DNA of 50,358 bases, taken from Candidatus Tumulicola scandinaviensis. GTDB taxonomy: Bacteria; Vulcanimicrobiota; Vulcanimicrobiia; Vulcanimicrobiales; Vulcanimicrobiaceae. The stretch spans positions 166-50,523 of the forward strand of contig PLLA01000094.1 of the NCBI GenBank assembly GCA_003140835.1, read 5' to 3'. Positions 1 through 9,274 of this stretch are shown here, one piece after another. Under the pieces are notes generated by a model. The model saw only the letters and a list, made by a program, of their open reading frames with translations, made no database searches and was not told where the DNA came from. Numbering within the stretch: position 1 is the stretch's first letter; the number at the start of each line of letters is the position of its first letter. Made by a program: the position numbers and the translations under genes.

Positions 1-1406
1 CCGAAGAACTCTTTGATCGCCGCCACGACCGGGCGAATATTGATGAGCGCCTGCGGTGTGACCGTTTCGATATCTTGCACGGTCATGCGCTCGCGTACCA
101 CACGCTCGAGGCGCAGCAAACCGACGCGGAACTGATTTTGCAGCAGCTCGCCGACGGATCGAACGCGACGATTCCCAAGGTGGTCGATGTCGTCTTTAGC
201 CACGACGCCCGTCGCAACCTTAATCAGGCGCCGAATCACGGCGATCATGTCGGCGCGCGTGAGGCAACGCGTATCGATCGTCGGCATTTCCAGGCCGGCA
301 TCGGCGTACTCGTCGATGACCACGTTCGGTTTGTCTACGCGCTGATCGGGATCGGGATTCTCGATGCGATAGTGAAACTTGCCGTTGAGCTTGTAGCGGC
401 CGACGCCGGCGAGGTCGTAGCGTTTCTCGTCGAAAAACAGCGATTCCAGAAGCTTCTCGGCGTTTTCGGCATTTTCGGGCTCGCCGGGCCGCAGCTTCTT
501 GTAGATTTCTTTGAGCGCGTCTTCGCGCGTCTTGATGTCCTTGTCTTTTTCGATCGAATTGCGAACGAGCGGACTATCGTCAAAGAGTTTGAGAATGGCT
601 TCGTCGGTTTCCCAATTGAAGCCGAGGTCCGGACGCGAGAGCGCACGGATGAACGTGGACACGTAGATCTTGCGGTTCTTGTCGATGCGGACGCCGATCG
701 TTCCCTCGGTCTCGTCGTTCTTCGTCCCGTTGTCCGTCTCGAACTCGATCCACGCGCCGCGGTTCGGGATGATGGTCGCGTTGAACGTCGGACGCGAGTT
801 GGTATCCGAGTCTTGGCTGTAGTAGACGCCCGGCGAGCGCACCAGTTGGCTGACGATGACGCGCTCCGCGCCATTGATCATGAAGGTGCCCTTGTCGGTC
901 ATGAGCGGAAAATCGCCCATGAAGATCTCCTGGTCGGGAATGCCCTTGATTTCGCCCGACTCGGCGGTAATCAAGCGGACCCGTACGCGGAGCGGGGCGC
1001 TGTAGGTCATATCCCGCTCGCGGCACTCTTCAATTGTATACTTGGGTTCGCCGAGGCTGTGCTCGCCGAACTCCAGGATGAGGTTGCCGGTGAAGTCCTT
1101 GATCGGCGAGATCGAAGCGAAAGCCTCGGCCAAGCCCTCGGTCTTGAACCAGTCGAAGCTCGCCTTCTGCAGCTCGATCAGATTCGGGATCTCGAGGACG
1201 TGCGGGATCTTCGCGAATGCGTGCCGGCTACGCCGGGGGCCGGGGTCCGGGGGCTGCTCGACGGTGAACGCGCCCGTCGGCATCGGGAATGTGGCCGGCA
1301 TCACTTTGGACGCGCCGTTGCTCACGGCCTGAGCCGCGCGTTTCGACTTGCCCCTGGAACCCGCGGAGCTCTTCGCAGGAACTTTCGGAGCGGTCGTCTT
1401 CGCCAT
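1..1406 (-). CDS. rpoB: RNA polymerase beta subunit, N-terminal part (cut by window edge)
   Basis: Encodes the first 468 residues of the catalytic beta subunit of RNA polymerase; the rest lies beyond position 1. Seen in the translation: EIPNLIELQKASFDWF (about residues 72-87), the ISPIKDFTGN and LGEPKYTIEECRERD blocks, MINGAERVIVSQLVRSPGVYY, IPNRGAWIEFET, DDIDHLGNRRVRSVGELLQN, and near the cut end INIRPVVAAIKEFFG. The reading stops just before the rifampicin-resistance region. No large lineage-specific insertions are seen compared with the Bacillus protein as I remember it. About 50 extra Lys/Ala/Ser/Pro-rich residues precede the conserved PRRSRHAF start region, so a downstream start is possible. 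The ATG at 1406 has an A/G-rich stretch (GAGAAAGAGA) just upstream. No rplL lies directly upstream. Confidence 0.97.
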   Translation of the reverse strand, partial: MAKTTAPKVPAKSSAGSRGKSKRAAQAVSNGASKVMPATFPMPTGAFTVEQPPDPGPRRSRHAFAKIPHVLEIPNLIELQKASFDWFKTEGLAEAFASISPIKDFTGNLILEFGEHSLGEPKYTIEECRERDMTYSAPLRVRVRLITAESGEIKGIPDQEIFMGDFPLMTDKGTFMINGAERVIVSQLVRSPGVYYSQDSDTNSRPTFNATIIPNRGAWIEFETDNGTKNDETEGTIGVRIDKNRKIYVSTFIRALSRPDLGFNWETDEAILKLFDDSPLVRNSIEKDKDIKTREDALKEIYKKLRPGEPENAENAEKLLESLFFDEKRYDLAGVGRYKLNGKFHYRIENPDPDQRVDKPNVVIDEYADAGLEMPTIDTRCLTRADMIAVIRRLIKVATGVVAKDDIDHLGNRRVRSVGELLQNQFRVGLLRLERVVRERMTVQDIETVTPQALINIRPVVAAIKEFF

Positions 1407-1715
1407 TAGTCTCTTTCTCTACGGATGCAAAATCACAAAGGAAGTGCGGTTGGCTGCGGCGGAACCTGGGGCACACGAAAAAGACGAGCTCACGCTCTAC
1501 CGTTTGCAGAGGTGACCCGCCTGATTTTCTATTGTGGCCTAATCGCCCCGGGGCATAGGCTACGAGTCTAGCACCCGTCGCCACTAGCGTCAAGGAACCC
1601 TTCTGCGGGGTGCGACCTTCGTCGCCGGCTCGATGGGCTCGCCCCGAGCGAAGGCTGTGGCTAGGAGGCGACCGCGCGCTTCACCGTCGTGCCGGCCGGC
1701 GATCCCCGGCTGGCA
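1407..1715. other. Intergenic leader upstream of rpoB
   Basis: About 300 bases between rpoB and the small gene upstream of it. The only ORFs crossing it are shadow frames with unlikely composition. It holds a good sigma70-like promoter (separate entry), which would give rpoB a 5' leader of about 150 nt. No L10/L12-type leader, tRNA or clear rho-independent terminator was recognised. Confidence 0.6.
1565..1593 (-). promoter_or_regulatory. Sigma70-like promoter for rpoB
   Basis: On the minus strand TTGACG (1593-1588) and TAGACT (1570-1565) are separated by exactly 17 nt, close to the consensus -35/-10 arrangement, and point toward rpoB, whose start is about 160 nt downstream. This is the strongest promoter match noticed in the window. 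It suggests rpoB is transcribed independently of the ribosomal-protein genes it often follows. Confidence 0.7.
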
Positions 1716-2009
1716 TCATCCGACGATGTCGTGCCAGCTCTTCGCACCGACGGTTACTCCGTAATAGGCTGCCGCCGCTTTGATGTTGGCGAAGGCTTGC
1801 GCTCGCTCGCCATCCGTGACGTCCCGGACTTGGGCAAACCTCGCGACCGCGCTGCGGACGTGGGACGCGTCCGTCAGTGGTTCCTTCCGCTCGGCCGGGA
1901 AGGCAAAGGCGCTGGCCGGCAGGCGGCCGCGGGCGGCGTCGGGAGCCCGCACGGGTTTCCAGGTGATCTCCATGCGCGACAGGGTGACATCTCGCCGTAT
2001 CCGATCCAT
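1716..2009 (-). CDS. Small conserved protein, DUF6582-like
   Basis: A protein of about 97 residues. The C-terminal two thirds reads RLPASAFAFPAERKEPLTDASHVRSAVARFAQV, then ERAQAFANIKAAAAYYGV and a Lys-Ser-Trp end. From memory this matches a family of short proteins annotated DUF6582 ('LPdsAFAFPk.RKEPLtDa.HVrnAvaRF'). No enzymatic function is known to me; the highly charged, cytosolic sequence has no signal peptide. The start is uncertain. ATGs at 2009 and 1973 are both possible, a TTG at 2048 is in frame, and none has a clear ribosome-binding site. It lies between rpoB and the decayed TonB receptor, on the same strand as both. Confidence 0.7.
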   Translation of the reverse strand: MDRIRRDVTLSRMEITWKPVRAPDAARGRLPASAFAFPAERKEPLTDASHVRSAVARFAQVRDVTDGERAQAFANIKAAAAYYGVTVGAKSWHDIVG

Positions 2010-2065
2010 GGCCGTGTCGTTGCCGTCGCTTTGGCGGGCCTGCGGCAAGCGCGGCGACGACAGCC

Positions 2066-4863
2066 TCAGATCGAGACCTTGGTCGTCAGCCAGTACTGCC
2101 TGAACGGCAAACCGTACTCTTCGGTCCCCGGTTGAATCGCACTGGTGGGACCACCGAAGGCCCCACCGCCGTAGTAGTTTTGCGGCACGAAGACACCGGC
2201 GCCGATTAAACCGTACTGTTGGGCGGCGCTATTGACTAGGTTATACACGCCCAACCCCACGGACACTCTTCCGGACGTTTGCGAAACGCTCGCGTTGGCA
2301 AACCAGAATGGGTTGCGGTTCCACGAGTTGTTCGAACCGACGTACGTTGTGTCGATCCGCGCCGCAAATCCGCTCCGCTGCTGATACGACAGGCCGGCGG
2401 TTCCCTGGCGTAATGGAATGCCCGTGATCTGGCCGCCGTCCAGCAAGTTGGTGTTTTGCAGCAGAATGTCCTGAGGTATCCCGATGTATGCAGCCGACTG
2501 GATGTTGTAACTCGCATTGAACGCGAGGTCACGCATGATCCCGACGTTCGCGGAAAGCACGATGCCGCGATAACGAGCGCCGGCGGCGTTGAACGTCGTT
2601 GAGAACGCCAGATTGTTGACGGTCGGATTCAAGCCGGCACAGCTTTTTAGGCGCTGAATATATTGATCGCGATCAAGTGTTGGGGGACGGTGATTTGCGC
2701 GATCGATGAAATCGGAACGTTCCCACTTAGAAGCGCTTGATTCTCCCACGATTGATAAGCGTCGGCTTGAATGCTGGTACTGAAGTTGAAGCGGTGGCCA
2801 TAAGCGAGCTCGACGTCGTTGGCCGTTTCCGGCAGCAAGTTCGGATCGGCTTCCGAAGCGATCGCGACCAGGGCGCCGCTGCCGGTCGTGGTCGACGGGC
2901 AGTTGACGCTCGTCGGCGATCCGTATGACGGCGGAGCTGGCGTCAGCAGAGACGGATCGGGTTCGCTATACGCGCGGCCGCTCGTCAGTCGAATCACGTC
3001 GTTGGTGGTCGGACGGAATACCAGCGATAGGCGCGGGTCGAAGTGCGTGCTGATGGTGTTGAGCGAACGCTGCACCCAAACCGTAGCGAAAGCCGAGAAC
3101 TTGTCGTTGGGCATCCAGGTATCGCGTGCGAAATAGCTCGCCGTCGCGAGACTCAGAGGCGGGTAGGTGCCAAAAACGTTTTGCGTATTACCGTTACAAA
3201 GGATGTAGGGAAACTGCCCGTTCGTGTTCGCTTGGTGAAGCCACGTGTAGCCGAAACCGACGTCGTTCTTAGCGCTCGCGAAGTCGTCGCTCAGAAGGTA
3301 CCCGTGATTATGATACAAGTAGAGCTAGTTTGGTCCCGGGCCGTATTGGGTCGTGACGTCCAGCACTTGACCCGGGCCTTTGGGGAGATTGTTATTATAC
3401 GCATCGGCGAAGCCTTCGAGGGTTATTACGCCGGCGCCGAGCTGCTGCGTGACGCGTGCGTCGTAGTCTTGTTTGCCGAGGGTTCGCCAGCGATCGACGC
3501 TTCCACCAAACGGTCCGTAAAAGTTCACCGCGTACTGATGGGCGTTCATGCACGCGTAGCCCGACGGCGAATCGACCAACACCGCGATCGTGTGGTAACA
3601 GGACCGTTTTTGCCCGTTCACCAGGATCGTGTCGAGCCGTGCTTCGACTGCTTGATGGAACCGATTTCGAGTTGCGCGCCGTACAGAACGTAGGGGGAAC
3701 GTCTGATAGTCGTTATCGCCCTCGCCGGTCGAGTTCGACCAATCGTTGGCCGAATAGGCGGTAAACTGCACCGTCGTCTTCGGCGAGAAATCGTATTGCA
3801 GTTTTCCTACGAAATTATACTACGAGTATTGACCCGTGATTCAATAGCTGTTGACCGTGTTGTGGACGTTGGCCGACGTGAGATCGGGTGGCGGATTGTC
3901 CCCCTTAAAGCCTGGATTGATCGCACTGGTCTGCAGCAATGCCGTCTGCGTCGTCATCGTGCCCGGAAAACTGCCGGTCGTGCCCTGTACGCCCCAAGCC
4001 GCCGCGTAACCGAGTTTTCCCTCGCTGCCGGTGGCAAGGAATCCGGTCATCAACTTATTGTCCGTCCCGACGCCTTGGGTTACCGACACGTGGTTCTCGC
4101 GGGTCGGATTGATAGTCTGAAAGTTGACGGCGCCGGCGATCGTCGTGGCGCCAAAAAGCCCGGTGGCGCCGCTGCCGAAGACGACATCCGCGCCGCTGAG
4201 ACCCCAAAAGGGCGAGACGTTGTAGTTATAGCCGTTTCCGAAAGCACCGACCGGGCCGATCGGGTGGCCGTCGAGCAGCGTAGCGGTCTCGGTCGTGTCG
4301 AAGCCGCGGATCGAGAGTGTCATGTCGTCGCCGACCGACGAACTCGTAACGTCGTCACGCCCCGGGATCGTGGTGAGGACGTCTCCGAGACGTTGAAAGT
4401 TCTCGCTTTGCAAGAGGTCGGAATCGACGTGAGTATTGATGGTGCTGCTGGTTTGTAATGCGTTACGTCCGGCGGTCGCGACGTAGGCGATCTGTTTGAG
4501 GCCGCCGGCCTGTCGGTTGACGGCCGTTTGAAAACGCACCTCGGTTTGGCCTCGGACGTTGGCGAACTCCGGGGCGCGTGCGGATTGATAGCCGCTAGCC
4601 CGAATGACCACCGAATACGTTCCCGGCGGTTCGTTGGCAAACCGGAACGTACCGGTCGCATCCGTTCGAGCGGTTGTAACCGGAGATGAATTCCGGTCCA
4701 GTTCGACCGTCGCTCCCTCGACGGGCAGCCCACCTTGGGCGTCGAGCACGCGGCCCACGATCGTCGCGCCCGTCGCCGCCGGCAATCCCGTCGGCACAAG
4801 AGCGACTGCAAGCGCGACCAGCGCACAAATCTGTGGCGTGAAAAAGCGTTCGCGCGGCTTCAT
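2066..4863 (-). pseudogene. TonB-dependent receptor with carboxypeptidase-regulatory domain, disrupted
   Basis: An outer-membrane receptor of about 930 codons broken at four places. The N-terminal piece (3841-4863) has a signal peptide, a carboxypeptidase-regulatory-like domain (GRVLDAQGGLPVEGATVEL to GTYSVVIRASGYQ) and a TonB plug (LTTIPGRDDVTSSSVGDDM, LSIRGFDTTETATLLDGHP, VVFGSGATGLFGATTIAGAVN). The same frame continues through TGA at 3841-3843, TAG at 3820-3822 and TAG at 3325-3327 into clear barrel sequence (NFVGKLQYDFSPKTTVQF; HNHGYLLSDDFASAKNDVGFG). It shifts frame at an A5 run (2644-2648) just after TAA at 2647-2649, then continues in the next frame (SCAGLNPTVNNLAFSTTF) to a plausible barrel end at 2066. 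Three nonsense codons in a kept frame plus one indel fit a genuine pseudogene better than a single sequencing error. The substrate is unknown. Confidence 0.88.
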
Positions 4864-4969
4864 AACGCGAAGATAGCTGGTGCAAGCTTATGCCCGCCTT
4901 ATGCTTTGCCTATGGTACGCCTAATCTCAGGCAGGCGTGCACGGCGGCGTCCGTAAATGTCTTCCCGTC
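4864..4969. other. Divergent intergenic region
   Basis: About 100 bases between the divergently oriented receptor pseudogene and the phosphoesterase pseudogene. It must hold the promoters of both, but I see no convincing -35/-10 pair. A GCATAAG-like element occurs twice on the minus strand about 14 bases apart; its meaning is unknown. Confidence 0.4.
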
Positions 4970-6699
4970 ATGTACGATTCACGTCGAAGAGATACACTGC
5001 CGACCGTGTTTAGCACCACCGCAAAACGGATTCTGACGGCGGCCATTGCGCTCGTAGCATTAGTAGGCCAAACGGCGTCGCCACCCGTTGCGCAGCCCGC
5101 CTCTAACGACGCGCTACGATCCCGCATCAAGCACGTCTTCGTGATTTTCCAAGAGAACCACTCGTTCGATAACTACTTCGGAACGTATCCCGGAGCGGAT
5201 GATCTCGCGAGCGCGGAAGCCCAAACACACGGTTTTCGCCAGTACGACCCCATCGGGAAAACCTGGATCACGCCGTTCCGGATTACCGACCCCGACATCG
5301 AGTCGATGTCGCAAGCCCGGGCCGTCTCGCTCGCAAAAATGAACCGCGGGAAGATGGATTCGTTCGTTGGCGCCCAGGAAACGTACTCTGGCAAGAAGTT
5401 CGGGCCCGCCGACGCGCGCATCGTCGGTCTGGAAACGATGGCGCATTACGATTGTGACACGATTCCGTTCCTTTGGAAATACGCGCACGGGTTCGCTCTC
5501 TTCGATCACGTATTCCAGGCGATCACGGGACCGTCGACGCCGAACAACATCGCCGTTATTGCAGCCCAAGCCGGCCAGACGCAGGCCGCGCGCAATCCGG
5601 CCGCGACCATTGCGGTCGACGACAAAGGCCAAGGCGTTCCCGCGCTCAACGACAACGATCCAGCTTTCGGCCCCTATAGCGAAGCCGATACGAAGACGCA
5701 AATGGCGCAAGAGTACGCGACCCTCATGCTCCTGTTGAACGGCACGGCCAACTCGCAGGTGACGCAAGACACGCACGGGGTCGAGCGCGATCTCGGAGCC
5801 GTCATCACGCAGGGCCGCGCGCAAATTCCTTGGGCCTGGTATCAGGAAGGGTACGTATCGCCAACGGCTGCCGTCGCGGGCTATGAAGCACATAATAACG
5901 CACCGCAATACTTCGGTTATTTGCGCAACAACGACGTCTTCTGGAACAACGTTCACGGCGTGCGGCCACTGCTCGACGCCCTCCGGTCCGGCACGCTGCC
6001 CGACTCGGGCGTCTTCTATGTAAAGGGCGGCTCGAAAAACGAGTTCGGCTGGAAACCCGCAAACCACGATTCGTACGTACAGGCGCAATACCTTGGCGAC
6101 GACGACCACCCCGGACCCGGCGATAGCGACCATCAAATCGGCGAGTCGTTCGTCGCAACCTTCGTGAATGCGATCGCTCGTAGCAAGTATTGGAACGATT
6201 CGGCAATCGTCGTCACCTGGGACGATCCCGGCGGCCAGTACGATCACGTGCCGCCGCCGCAGTACGAAAACTGCCCCGACGCCCGACCCTGCGGTGACGG
6301 CGCGCGGCTGCCGTTCATCGTGATCTCACCGTTCGCGCGCAGCGGCGCCGTCGTTCACGATCCGGGGGACACACGTCCATCGTCAAGTTTGCGGAGGCCG
6401 TTTTTGGCCTTCCGGCGCTGTCTTCGCTTCCCGACGAACAACGCTACATGCCGGAAGGGCCGCGCGACGGGAATCCGGAGCTCACCGATTTGACTTCGGC
6501 GTTCGACCCCGGACGGCTCGACGGAAGCGTTCCGCCGATTCCGGCTTCTGCAGTCGAGATTCCCGATGCCACCGTCAACGCGTTTCCACCGGCGATGAAC
6601 TGCCGTTCACTGGGTATTACGCCGGTGCCGCTTCCAAACGCCCCGTCCGCGCCACCGCCCGGTTTCAAGCCCCGCACCACCGCTCACCCCGCCGATTAA
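4970..6699 (+). pseudogene. Secreted phosphoesterase (phospholipase C / acid phosphatase family), frameshifted
   Basis: An AcpA-like alkaline-phosphatase-superfamily phosphoesterase (PF04185 type). Seen: an N-terminal hydrophobic signal segment (KRILTAAIALVALVGQ), the metal/nucleophile block HVFVIFQENHSFDNYFGTYPGA, GPSTPNN, and the C-terminal metal block IVVTWDDPGGQYDHVPPP. At about 6365-6372 the frame is lost: the expected DPGDHTSIVKFAEAVFGLP continues only in the next frame, which stays open to the stop at 6699. Restoring one base, probably a C in GGGGACACACG, repairs it. Read literally, translation ends at 6493 with about 40 unrelated residues. Start choices are GTG 4937, ATG 4970 or GTG 5006; the last gives the neatest signal peptide. 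A propeller gene with a good ribosome-binding site follows 13 nt later. Confidence 0.85.
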
Positions 6700-6712
6700 G
6701 GAGAGTCAGCTC

Positions 6713-7277
6713 ATGCCGCTGGTCGTGGCCGCCCCTCCACAGCGCGTTCCGGTTTTCGGAGGCTTCGACTACGTCACCGTTGCCGTCCGACGATCTCGAA
6801 GCGCCGGCAGTCGATCCCCAGACCGGCATTCTGTATCAGAACCTCGCGAACGGCGGCGGATTCGCCGTCGTCGATCCGGAGACGATGAAAGTCGTCAACG
6901 TCGTCAAGACGCCGCAGCTGGAGGATAACCACGCGCTGGTGTTCGCGCAGGCGGCGAACCAGTTGCTGGCTATCGGGGTCAACAGCCTGCTTTCCGCCTA
7001 CGCTCTCGACGGAACGCTGATCGGAAGCATTGCCGTGCAGCCGTACATCGACCAATGCAGCACGGGCTCGAAAGGCCGGCTGGTTGCCTGCGCGGGGCGC
7101 GGCATCGTTACCGCCGTCGCCGTACGGAGCGGCGCCGTCCCGCAGATCGTCGGGAGGCTCGACACTCGCCACGACGGCGTTAAAACGGTCGGCATTGACG
7201 AAAGCACGAACGACCTCTGGATCGTGTGGTCGGACGCCAAAGGCGACTGGGTGCAGCGGTTGCGCTTTCAGGCGTAG
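6713..7277 (+). pseudogene. YncE-like beta-propeller protein, internally deleted
   Basis: The ATG at 6713 has AAGGAG about 8 nt upstream, overlapping the end of the phosphoesterase. The first 23 residues (MPLVVAAPPQRVPVFGGFDY then VTV) look like the mature start of a YncE/NHL-type propeller. Just after this, near 6779, the open frame changes. The new frame resumes in a later blade (SDDLEAPAVDPQTGILYQNL, VDPETMKVVNVVKTPQLEDN, LDTRHDGVKTVGIDEST) and runs to 7277. Family members usually have about 300 residues with a full signal peptide; here only about 190 codons exist and the middle blades are missing. An internal deletion that also shifted frame explains this. Partner role with the upstream phosphoesterase is inferred from adjacency only. 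Confidence 0.7.
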
Positions 7278-7289
7278 AACTCGCTCGGA

Positions 7290-7976
7290 GTGCGCATTCT
7301 GGTCGTTGAAGACGACGATCCGCTCCGCGCGCTGTTGCAGCGCGGTTTGAGCGAAGATGGTCACGTCGTCGACGCGCTCCCCGACGGGCGCCAATGCCAC
7401 GCTTATCTGACGTCCGCGCCGTGCGACGCGGTGGTGCTCGATCTGAATCTGCCCCATCAGGACGGCCTCACGCTGCTGCGCCGCCTGCGTGGCGACGGCG
7501 AGACGACGCCGGTTCTCGTCCTCACCGCGCGCGACGGCACGGGTGACGTGGTCGCCGGTCTGGATGCCGGCGCCGATGACTATTTGCGCAAGCCCTTTGC
7601 TTTCGACGAACTCGAGGCCCGGCTGCGCTCGCTCGCACGCCGGCCCCAGTCCTGGACCGGCGACGTGTTGCACGCCGGCGACGTCGTTTTTGACTGCACG
7701 CGGCGGCAGGCGTGCCGCGGCCAGCGCGACCTCATGCTGGCGGCCAAGGAAACCATCTTCCTCGAAATCGTCATGCGCAACGCCGGGCGCATCGTCACGC
7801 GCCGCACGCTGGAGGACCGCCTGTGGGATCGGGCCAGCGACCCGGGATCGAACGTGCTCGACATGTACGCGCGGCGCTTGCGTAATAAACTCACGGCGGG
7901 TGGCGAACCGCAGTTGTTGCAAACCATTCGCGGTCTGGGATTTCGCCTTTCCGTTTCGGCGGAAACGTCCGCGTGA
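7290..7976 (+). CDS. OmpR/PhoB-family response regulator
   Basis: A 228-residue two-component regulator that binds DNA when phosphorylated. The receiver domain (1-115) shows the acidic pair D8/D9, phospho-acceptor D51 in VVLDLNLP, T79 in LVLTARD and K101 in LRKPF. The C-terminal winged helix (about 130-224) has the typical LAAKETIFLEIVMRNAGRIV, VLDMYARRLRNKL and IRGLGFRL blocks. The start is GTG at 7290, 12 nt after the propeller remnant. Its stop codon overlaps the GTG of the kinase gene, so the pair is translationally coupled. It is the only intact gene between 2.07 and 9.26 kb; its partner kinase is frameshifted. Confidence 0.95.
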   Translation: MRILVVEDDDPLRALLQRGLSEDGHVVDALPDGRQCHAYLTSAPCDAVVLDLNLPHQDGLTLLRRLRGDGETTPVLVLTARDGTGDVVAGLDAGADDYLRKPFAFDELEARLRSLARRPQSWTGDVLHAGDVVFDCTRRQACRGQRDLMLAAKETIFLEIVMRNAGRIVTRRTLEDRLWDRASDPGSNVLDMYARRLRNKLTAGGEPQLLQTIRGLGFRLSVSAETSA

Positions 7977-9261
7977 CGATTCGCGCGCGCCTGGCGGCCA
8001 CCGTTGTCGGCAGCATTGCGATTACCGTTGCGTTATTTGCGACCTTCTCGATCGTCGCCATCGATCGGGGGCTTCGCTCTTCGTTTCAAGCCCGGTTGCT
8101 CACGACCGCGCAGGCAATCGGAACGACCGTCGACTATCACAACGGCCAGCTTGACGCCGACGAAAACGATTTGCAAAAGCTCGCCAACATCCGCGGTACG
8201 CCGTTCGCGGTCTTCGACTCAAAGGGCCGCCAAGTTGCCGGCGTCGATCCGCCCAGCGCGCAGCAACGCCGCGGCTTGGGCATCGTGGACGTGCCGATGT
8301 ATCGCGGCGGCAGCACCGTCGGCTCCGTTTCCGTTTGGCAGTCGAACCTCTGGATCGACGATTTCGATCGCGTTGCCGCCATCGTTTCGGTCGGCCTCGG
8401 GATTTTACTCGTCGGGTTCGGCGTGCTGCTGGCGCGACGCGTGGTGGCGACCGCGCTGGCGCCTTTGCAAAGTATCGCATCGTTGGCCGAACAGATCGAG
8501 GGACACGACCTATCGCTCCGTTTGCGCGCCGACGACCCGACGAGCTCGGGCGCTTGTGCGCTTCGTTCGATCGCATGCTCGACCGGCTACAAGCGGCTTT
8601 CGATCGCGAACGGCGCTTCGTCGCCGACGCTTCGCACGAATTGCGAGCGCCGTTAGCAGTTTTACGCGCTGAAACGGAACTCGCTCTCCGGCGCGAGCGC
8701 GGCAGCGACGCCTATCGAGCGGCGCTCGCCTCGATAGCGCGCGAAGCGCTTCGGCTCGAAGAGTTGGTGGACGAGTTGTTGGCCGCGGCGCGAACCGAAG
8801 TCGACGCGCTTTCACGGCAAACCTTGGACGCGGCCGATCTGGCGCGTCGCATCGGCAAGCGTGTCGAGGCTGCGGCCGCCGTACGAGGCATCGCCGTCGA
8901 AGTCGACGCCAACGGCAAAGCCCTCGCGCAAGCCAACAGTGCGACGGTCGAGCGTGCGCTTTTGGCGATCGTCCACAATGCCATCGCCTTCGCGCGGGAA
9001 AGCGGCTGCGTGCGACTGCGAGTGGCCAGCGCAGGAGACGGCGTTTCCATCGAAGTTGCCGACGACGGTCCGGGCTTCACTTCCGACGGTCTGGAGCACG
9101 CGACGGAACGTTTCTGGCGCGGCGATTCGTCGCGGCCGCGCGGAGGAACCGGTTTGGGATTAGCCATTGCGCGCACTATGGTCGAGGCCAACGGCGGACG
9201 GCTGCAGCTCGCCAACGGCGCGGGCGGCGGCGCACGGGTAACGGTGACGCTCGGGGCCTAG
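7973..9261 (+). pseudogene. Sensor histidine kinase, frameshifted between HAMP and the phospho-acceptor domain
   Basis: Frame one (from GTG 7973) encodes a first membrane helix (about 7-33), a periplasmic sensor domain, a second helix (VAAIVSVGLGILLVGFGVLL) and the HAMP start (LAPLQSIASLAEQIEGHDLS). At about 8535 the natural text RADDPDELGRLCASFDRML is split: RADDP is in the first frame and DELGRL in the next. One missing G (CCGGACG read as CCGACG) accounts for it. The second frame holds the H box SHELRAPL (His codon 8635-8637), N box HNAIAFA, DDGPGF and GGTGLGLAIA, ending at 9261. An ATG (MLDRLQAAFD) at about 8574 could start a soluble kinase piece. Either a real mutation or an assembly error. 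Confidence 0.85.
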
Positions 9262-9274
9262 AGGAACGCGCTCG

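Noticed and set aside
75-1409. Long plus-strand open frame (444 codons)
   Set aside because: It is antisense to rpoB, whose minus-strand translation is conserved along its length; the plus-strand text has no family resemblance.
3325-3843. Stop-codon recoding (TAG/TGA as sense) in the receptor
   Set aside because: Other genes in the window end properly at the same stop codons, and the gene also has a frameshift; a pseudogene is simpler.
5114-6247. Long minus-strand open frame (377 codons) opposite the phosphoesterase
   Set aside because: Shadow frame of a GC-rich gene; the plus strand carries the PF04185-type motifs.
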